This document shows positions 58,570 through 64,000 of a stretch of 64,000 nt of DNA, piece after piece. The DNA comes from Gymnorhina tibicen (Eukaryota; Chordata; Aves; Passeriformes; Artamidae): contig VXAZ01009370.1 of NCBI GenBank assembly GCA_013399875.1, forward strand, positions 438,015-502,014. Reading direction: 5' to 3'. The notes under the pieces are model-generated. The model saw nothing but the letters and a program-made list of their open reading frames with translations. It had not been told where the DNA came from and did not search any database. The position numbers and the translations under genes were made by a program. Position 1 is the stretch's first letter; each line of letters opens with the position of its first letter.

Positions 58570-59535
58570 CCACAACCACACCAACTCATCCCCACCTCCC
58601 CAGGCTCCTGCTGTGTCCCCCCAGCTCCCTTACCCAGGCTCATACCCCCCCTCCCATCTCCACCTGCCCCAGACCCTTATGGTGCATGGAGGCTCCAGGT
58701 CCCCCTCACCTGGAGCTAACTCTCACAACTTCTTTCTTTGCTATTTATTATTATTTGTTCCTCTTACAGGGATGTCTCAGGGACCCAGATAACCCTTGTG
58801 CTGGGTACATACACTGCCCACTCCAGCAGCCAAACATCACCACACAAATCATTTCATGCTCTTCGTCCTCTTTTTCCCCACCCAGCCCCTGGCACTGCTC
58901 TGCTGGGGGTTTAGCACACATGGGACCAAGGCTCAGGGTCTCCACTCCCTTCACCCCAAGGTCCTCACAGACCTACTGCTTTCACAGCTCTGCCTCCCTC
59001 CTCACCTGCAGTTTGGGCTCCGTCTGCCTCCAGAGCTGTCCTATCGAGCTCCACATAGCTCCTCTCCTCCCCACCAGCCTCCTCTGGGCCCAGTTTACTG
59101 CTGGCCATCACATCTCCATCTCCCCATACCCAGATACTCAGCCCCAGTGCTGTCCTGCAATCAGGCTCACTCAAACCTTCCCCAAGCCCTGGGTTTGCAA
59201 CACCAAGAAAACCCAGCAGCCGCACCAAATCATGCCAAACGCTGCTTAAGGCTGTGCTCCCTGCTCATACCCCCTTTACAGCCTCCACAGTACCCTCCCA
59301 CCTCCTCAACCGTGCACCTCACAGCCTTGTTGGTGACTCCACAGCTGCCTCCCCACAGCCCAGAACAGCACAGCTTACCTGCAGCGACCCCCCCAGCCCC
59401 ACATCCTCTCCTCCTGAGGCTCCTCACTGCCCTGCAACAGCTCCTTCACAAGTCCCTCTGCTCTACCAGGCTTCCCAGTGCCCTTTGCTGAGAAGCCACA
59501 TAATCCCAAGCTTTTGCTTCACCTGGAGCTAACAC
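58570..59535. repeat. C-rich, G-poor strand-asymmetric block
   Basis: About 960 bp in which the + strand is rich in C and T and poor in G (CCCACCTCC, CCCAGC and CTCC words). The result is overlapping open + strand frames of 187 (58686-59249) and 231 codons (58796-59491) that are Pro/Leu/Ser/His-rich and match nothing I know. A strong-looking acceptor (TTGTTCCTCTTACAG, ending at 58769) precedes them, but no donor or polyadenylation site supports an exon. Most of the block lies between two copies of a 15-bp direct repeat. Confidence 0.6.
58706..59533 (-). mobile_element. Possible retroposed insert with 15-bp flanking direct repeat
   Basis: TCACCTGGAGCTAAC occurs at 58706-58720 and again at 59519-59533, with no similarity beyond the 15 bp. 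The approximately 800 bp between, read on the minus strand, ends in an A-rich tail with AATAATAATAAATAGC just inside the left repeat copy, as expected for a LINE-mobilised transcript and its target-site duplication. The body is G-rich and matches no family I recognise, and it carries no domain. A chance direct repeat is the alternative. Confidence 0.4.
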
Positions 59536-59985
59536 CAACTCACAGCAAGTGCCGGCAGCTGGGATGCTGCAGGCGATGCTGTGCTGCTGTGGCTTTTCTC
59601 AGCATGAAATCCTGGCCCTGAAGCAGCCAGCAGGGAAGAGCATCCTGACCACCGTGGCTGGGATGCTCCTGGGTGCTGCTTTCCATGTCCTTCTGGAATG
59701 CAGGACTTCACTGACATAACCCACTCACTTATCCCCAGCACACACATGGAGAAATAAGTATTGGAAAAAATCGCCCAAGGATGGGGCTGAGACGTGAGAA
59801 ACAGGCAGCTCTGGGCTCTCCAGGGCACGGACATTGTGTCCTGTCCCCATCGCAGTTCCTCCAACCCCAGCGTTACATCCAGAGCTCGACTCGTAAACCT
59901 CGGAAGCGCTGACCACGTCCTTCTGTTTGCATGCATCGTGCACTCCTGTGCTCAGCGTACGGCGGGAGAACCGGAATACATAAAC
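59536..59985. other. No gene recognised
   Basis: GC-moderate DNA with slightly raised CpG near 59850-59970. Nothing specific is seen. Confidence 0.3.
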
Positions 59986-60350
59986 CACGGCTCACAATAA
60001 CAAACCTTGCGCCTGGCACAAGCCAAAAGCCTGACCTTTCATAGTTAAGCATCCTGGTGAGAGGTTAGATCTTGTGTTTTCTGATCATCAAACAGGGAAG
60101 CATTAGCCAGACAGGGAGAACAAGCTCTTATCTAGACCTGATTTCTCTCCCCTCCAGGGGATCCTGTAGGATATTTCAGTTCTCTCTCGCTTGCTGTATG
60201 ATTCTGCCCTCCCCCAGTAGCTTGAAATCAGCCAAATTCAGAATCTAATCTGGCCAGGAGTCAAAGGGGAGAAAAATCAAGTCCTAATGCAGTGACTACT
60301 TTGAATGGGGAATTGAAGCCAATCAGAAAGGCATTATTGATCCCTTCTCG
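59986..60350. other. Strong candidate conserved element next to the CpG island
   Basis: Repeat-free sequence with CTTTTCTGATCATCAAACAGGG-type words, AAGCTCTTATCTAGACC, CAAGTCCTAATGCAGTG, GAAGCCAATCAGAAAGGC (a CCAATCA word) and AGGCATTATTGATCCC. It ends where the CpG island begins. It could be a promoter-proximal enhancer. Conservation is inferred. Confidence 0.45.
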
Positions 60351-60525
60351 GAGCACCCCGGTCAGGGAGGGGGAAGCTGCGGGCAGCCGCAGAGCTGCCC
60401 ACCGCAGCCAGCCAGGGCTGCCCTGCCAGGCCTGCAGCGTTCCCAGCAGAGTTCCCAGCGCCCGCCTGGGCTGGGAGCCGGCCCCGTTCGGCACGAGGAG
60501 AGCACCCACCACCCCCGTGCCGGCA

Positions 60526-60559
60526 CTGGCGAGCACCAGCCCCTGGCGAGCACCAGCCC
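60526..60559. repeat. 17-bp tandem duplication
   Basis: CTGGCGAGCACCAGCCC twice in direct succession without mismatch. Confidence 0.95.
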
Positions 60560-60781
60560 ACGTGTGTGCGAGAGCGTGACCCGTGTGCTGCCTGCAGCGC
60601 TGTGTTTGTGTGCAAACACTTCCAGTGTGCATCGCCTTGGCGTGGGCCCGTCTGCGGGAGCCAGGCTGCTCCATGGGACGGGGCGTGCGTGCGGCTGGGC
60701 GCTCCAAGGGCTCCGCGCATTCCAGCGCCGTTAGTGCGGGGCAGCTCTGCGGGAGAGCCAAGGGCAGGGCAGGGTGTGTGT

Positions 60782-60812
60782 GTGCAGGGTGTGCAGGGGT
60801 GTGCAGGGGTGT
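60782..60812. repeat. GTGCAGGGGT short tandem repeat
   Basis: Three copies of a GTGCAGGG(G)T unit following a TG run at about 60774-60784. Confidence 0.85.
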
Positions 60813-61459
60813 ACCTGTGCCGCACGGTGCCCGCAGCAGGCAGGACCGGGCAGTGGGTGGCTCAGCGCGGGCAGCGGGGCAGAGGATGGGGAGCTGCCGG
60901 ACAAGGCTGAGCTCAGCTCCGGGCATCCCTGGGTGCGATCCCGATGATCCGGCCCGCGTCAGCGCTGGCTACGGGCTCCTCTGCCTTATGTAACCACGGC
61001 AGGGACGGAGCGCCGAAGGAGGATGGAGACCGGGGGAGAGGAGCTCCCCACTGAGCCCCCAAAGCAAAGGGGCCGCGGCAGAAGCTGGATACCCCCGGCA
61101 GCGTAACCCTAAACGCCCGGCCGAGTTGCGTTGCCGCCGGGCAGACTGGCCCGGCTCGGGGCTGCCCCGGTGTGGGGCAGGTCCAGCCGCCGGGGCCGGT
61201 CCCCGCCGGGAGCTGCCGCCGGGCTCAGCCCGGAACCCTCCAAAGCCAGCGGGCGCAGGGTGGCACTACCGAGGGAGGAAAGGAGTCCTGGGAAGTTTAG
61301 GGACTCCACGTTTTGCAAGGAGTCAGGAGGAAAACATGCTCCCTGAAAAAAAAACCCCAAACCCATGCAGGGTCCCGGTAGCTCCTGCCCCCTTTGGCAG
61401 TGCCCCCCAACCTGCCATCCCGGGCACCGCGGGGCCGTGCGGCACCGACACCCCCTTAC

Positions 61460-61640
61460 CTGCCGGCGTCACGTCTGCTGCTGCCTGCCCTGCTCCGGCT
61501 CTTCCTCCTCCTCTCCTTCCTCCTCCTCTCTCCCTCTCCCTGCTGCTTGGGGCTCTTTATGGAGATTCATTCATTCATGCCTTCCCATCGGTCCCTCAGC
61601 CTTTCCCTGCCTCCCGGAGGCAGAGCGTGTGACGCCTCGC
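61460..61640 (-). other. Candidate non-coding first exon (minus strand)
   Basis: On the minus strand the segment ends in GCCGGCAG followed by GTAAGG (GT at 61459-61458), matching the MAG|GTRAG donor consensus. The preceding sequence is a GA-rich 5'-UTR-like stretch (the + strand polypyrimidine at 61500-61545) and contains ATGAATGAATGAATC, whose ATG frame closes after three codons. The right end and the transcription start cannot be fixed from sequence. If real, the intron would run left through most of this window. Confidence 0.4.
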
Positions 61641-62744
61641 CCCTTTCCAGCCACTTTCTGTTGTCACAGAGCGGCGCTGCCCCAGCCCGGAGCGGCGGCC
61701 GGGCTGGGACACGCGTGGGCAGCGCCGGGCCGGGGGAGCGTCCCCCAGCGCGGGGTGAGGGGCGTGGGCGGGCGTGGGCACGGCCCTGACCCGCCCTGGG
61801 GGGTACAGACCATCTCCGGCACCCGTAGCAGGGGTGTCGGGTCGGCCCCAGGGCTTTCCGCTCTGCCCTCCGCTTTCCCCATCCCCACGCCAAGCCGCTG
61901 TCCATCGCCGCTGGCTCCCCACCGAGCAGCGGCTCTGCGGAGAGGGCACGGGTGGGCCCGCACCCCCGGCCGGTCCCCGGGCAACCCTCGCCCTTTCTTT
62001 CCCTCTCTGCTCGCCCCTCCATCCTATCCCAGCTCGTCTTTCCTCCCCCTCTCCCGCTGCCTCCGCACCCGCGCCAGGACCGCATCCCGCTCCGCCGAGC
62101 GCTGCCCCGTCCCCGCCGCTGACAGAAGCGCTGACTCAAGCTCGGAGCGGGGCGGCGGAGCCCGGCGTGCGGGGCCAGGGCTCGCCGGCCACCCGGCCAG
62201 TCCCGTGTCCTTCCCACCCCACCCTGGGGGGCCGCTCGCTCCTCCAGGTCATCGGGCAAACTTCATCCCTGCCTTCCCCAGGACGGGGGTCCCCCCACTG
62301 CCCAGCGCTGCACTTCGGGGGGCTGGGGACACGCTCCCGGTCCCTACCGACAGCACCCCGCTGCCCACTGCCCCCCGCTGACCACTGCGCCCCGCTGCCT
62401 TGGCAAACCCGGAGGGTCTGGGGGAGTGTGAGCCCTGCATGGTGTCGGGCAGCACGGCGGGAGGTGCTGACGGGGGATTTTAGGTGCTAAATTCGAGCGG
62501 ATTGCCTCGTCTCTGCGAAGGCACGGGGTTTTTCTTCCCAGACAGGCAGGGAGGAAAAAGCACGTTTTTTAAAGACATCATCGGAAATGTGAAGAGCAGC
62601 TCCCGGGTTTTAGCGCTGCCACAGCATTCGGAGCGATAAACCCTTAACTCGGGGTGAAACCCCTTAAAAACCCTCCCAGAAGCGCCCCGCCCGCTCCCGC
62701 TGAGCCGCGCCGTTCCTGCCGCCGGTGCCACCCCCTTTGCATGG

Positions 62745-62812
62745 GTGCCATCAATTTCTATTAACGATCGCTTTATTCACCGCTGCAAAGTTCTAAATAT
62801 TTAATCCAGCGC
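62745..62812. promoter_or_regulatory. AT-rich core inside the CpG island
   Basis: TCAATTTCTATTAACGATCG and TTCTAAATATTTAATCC form a 60-bp AT-rich patch in very GC-rich DNA. TAAATATTTA at 62794-62803 is a perfect palindrome with a MEF2-like CTAAATATTTA context. It could be a core promoter or conserved enhancer. Confidence 0.4.
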
Positions 62813-63281
62813 GAACCGGCGGCGGAACGCGCGAAGCTGACGGGAGGAGGCGAGTCCCCGGCCGGGGAGGCGGGAGCGGCGGCTCTGCCCCCGGGGAGCC
62901 TGGTGATGCCAGTACCCCCCGTCCCCTCCCTCCGCGGGGCTTGCCCGGGGCTGCAAATCACAGCCTGGACGTGGGCAGCACCGCAGATCCCTCGGGCTGC
63001 CCGGCCCGGAAAGGAAGGGATGAGCGGAGGTGCGGAGGATGCTGTCCAGGGAGAGCTGGAGGAGGAAAGGGCTGCGCGGGGAGCGCCCCGTCAGGCCGGC
63101 ATCTCCCCAGCACCGGGACGCCGCTGCCCGTCGGGTCCCGCCGCGCACGGAAGGAGTAGCCACGCTCCACACGGAGCGGGACGAGGACTGGGGACCGGCG
63201 GGGGTTTGGGGTGGTTGGAGGGGTCCGGCCCCGAGAGCGGGCCCTGTCTCCACCTCCCGGGCACCCCCGGGTTCCACTCAC

Positions 63282-63350
63282 CGCCCCGCCGCCGCCCCGA
63301 GGACCCCCAGACCCGGCCAACCCTCATTTAAAACGCAAGCAAGAAAATTC
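63282..63350 (-). other. Second candidate minus-strand first exon
   Basis: On the minus strand GGGGCG is followed by GTGAGT (GT at 63281-63280), a good donor. A TTTTAAATG TATA-like word lies about 45 bp further upstream, near 63325-63334. The exon is tentative. It would be an alternative to the donor at 61459. Confidence 0.3.
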
Positions 63351-63368
63351 TTTGGCAACTCCGCTGCG

Positions 63369-63419
63369 CCGACGGGCGCGTGCCCGGTCCGACGGGCGAG
63401 TACCCCAATCCGACGGGCG
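63369..63419. repeat. Triplicated CCGACGGGCG motif
   Basis: CCGACGGGCG occurs at 63369, 63389 and 63410, spaced 20 and 21 bp (two helical turns). The intervening sequence differs, with GAGT following copies two and three. Confidence 0.9.
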
Positions 63420-63867
63420 AGTTTCCCGGCGCTCCGTGCTCTGCCTGCATTCAGGAACCGAGACGGAACTTTACGGCAACATTTGTCATTATAATTAAAA
63501 CTGCAACACACCCTCCGGGAAGGAACACATTCCCGTGTCGGTACCACCCGCCACCGCCGCCCTTTTCTTAAAAAAAAATAAAAAATAAAAAAACAACAAC
63601 CAAGCGAAAGCAGCTCAAACTCTCAGGCGGGCACCTGCCCCCCGCCTCCCCCGAGCCATCAGCGACGGCAGCGATTATCAGTCGTACACGGCGAGGTCCC
63701 GGGGACCATCCCCCTCCCCGGAGCACGGACACCCCCCCCCGCCCTCCTCCTCTAATTTTCTTTAATTAAAGCTCTATGTGCGGCGCGTTTGGCGAGGACA
63801 GAAATAGCCGCTGAAGGAGCGCGTGTGGGGGGAGGCAGGTCCCAACTGCCGGCGTGGGAATGCAGAA

Positions 63868-63888
63868 GGGATTGGGGGGGCGGGGGGA
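63868..63888 (+). other. G-quadruplex-capable G runs
   Basis: GGG, ATT, seven or more G, C, then six G: enough G tracts with short loops to form a quadruplex on the + strand in the CpG island. Confidence 0.6.
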
Positions 63889-64000
63889 GCAGAGCCGGAG
63901 AGCGGCTCTACCACAGCTCCCACCCTAAGGCTCGCAGCCTCCAGGGTTATTTGGGGTGAGGGCGACAGCCTCCCCTGTCCGAGCGCTCCGTGCGGCGCTA

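Larger units (their letters stand above)
60430..64000. promoter_or_regulatory. Large CpG island, promoter of an unidentified gene
   Basis: About 3.5 kb of GC-rich sequence with a CpG density close to expectation, running off the right edge. Such long islands in birds usually mark promoters of developmental regulators or other widely used genes. Minus-strand donor consensuses are better than + strand ones (GTAAGG at 61459 downwards and GTGAGT at 63281 downwards). Open frames up to 338 codons (61365-62381) are a consequence of GC richness: they overlap on all frames and encode no domain. The gene cannot be named. Confidence 0.8.

Noticed and set aside
58796..59491. 231-codon + strand frame after a good acceptor (58769)
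   Set aside because: Open because the strand is G-poor. There is no donor, polyadenylation signal or known domain.
61365..62381. 338-codon + strand open frame in the CpG island
   Set aside because: GC-rich DNA has few stops. Several frames on both strands are open at once and the translation is Pro/Arg/Ser-rich without a domain.
1..64000. CRISPR arrays, operons, plasmid or phage features
   Set aside because: The sequence is avian nuclear DNA with CR1 elements and CpG islands. No regularly spaced identical repeats with unique spacers occur.
1..64000. Known microRNA hairpins
   Set aside because: I looked for several conserved vertebrate seeds (miR-9, -10, -124, -137, -181 and -219 types) by eye and found no match. 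A systematic hairpin search was not possible.

Overview
The window is vertebrate nuclear DNA, almost certainly from a bird. The best evidence is a set of CR1 LINE 3' ends of avian type. One lies on the + strand at about 12115-12356 and ends in the ATTCTATGATTCTGTGATTCT tail. One lies on the - strand at about 26800-27125. Short fragments lie at 28867-28922, 53211-53263 and 53375-53422. Interspersed repeats are otherwise few, as expected for a bird. No bacterial, organellar or viral gene organisation is visible. There is one 51-base assembly gap at 10515-10565.

I could not identify a single protein-coding exon with confidence. The open frames are either stop-poor stretches of GC-rich DNA or chance frames with no recognisable domain. 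I read the window as a non-coding regulatory landscape: an intergenic desert, or one very long 5' intron. GC-moderate, featureless DNA alternates with AT-rich islands of 100-600 bp that look like conserved non-coding elements. These islands are rich in TAAT and ATTA cores and free of recognisable repeats. The clearest are near 480-630, 8.9-9.15 kb, 14.47-14.87 kb, 33.2-33.8 kb, 42.26-42.6 kb, 43.0-43.35 kb, 49.0-49.6 kb, 54.6-54.8 kb, 56.7-57.2 kb and 60.0-60.35 kb. Conservation itself was not tested here.

The right-hand 3.6 kb (about 60430 to the window edge) is a strong CpG island. It carries two good minus-strand splice-donor sequences, at 61459 and 63281. The simplest model is a promoter with alternative non-coding first exons, transcribed leftwards across this window. 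A gene starting beyond the right edge is equally possible. Smaller CpG islands lie at about 36130-36755 and 55688-55965. A symmetric element with RFX-like and CRE-like half sites lies at 39583-39616.

Other notable structures are a near-perfect 101-bp tandem duplication (24970-25171), an 82-bp tandem repeat inside a 240-codon frame (41701-41890), and an approximately 800-bp strand-asymmetric block flanked by a 15-bp direct repeat (58706-59533) that looks like a retroposed insert. There are also a tRNA-like A-box/B-box pair (17601-17700), candidate ancient amniote repeat fragments near 20.2 and 21.1 kb, an inverted pair of CR1 ends, long homopolymers beside the assembly gap, and purine tracts. 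I found no clear previously undescribed system. The observations most worth checking are the minus-strand promoter model, the flanked insert and the 39.6-kb palindromic element.
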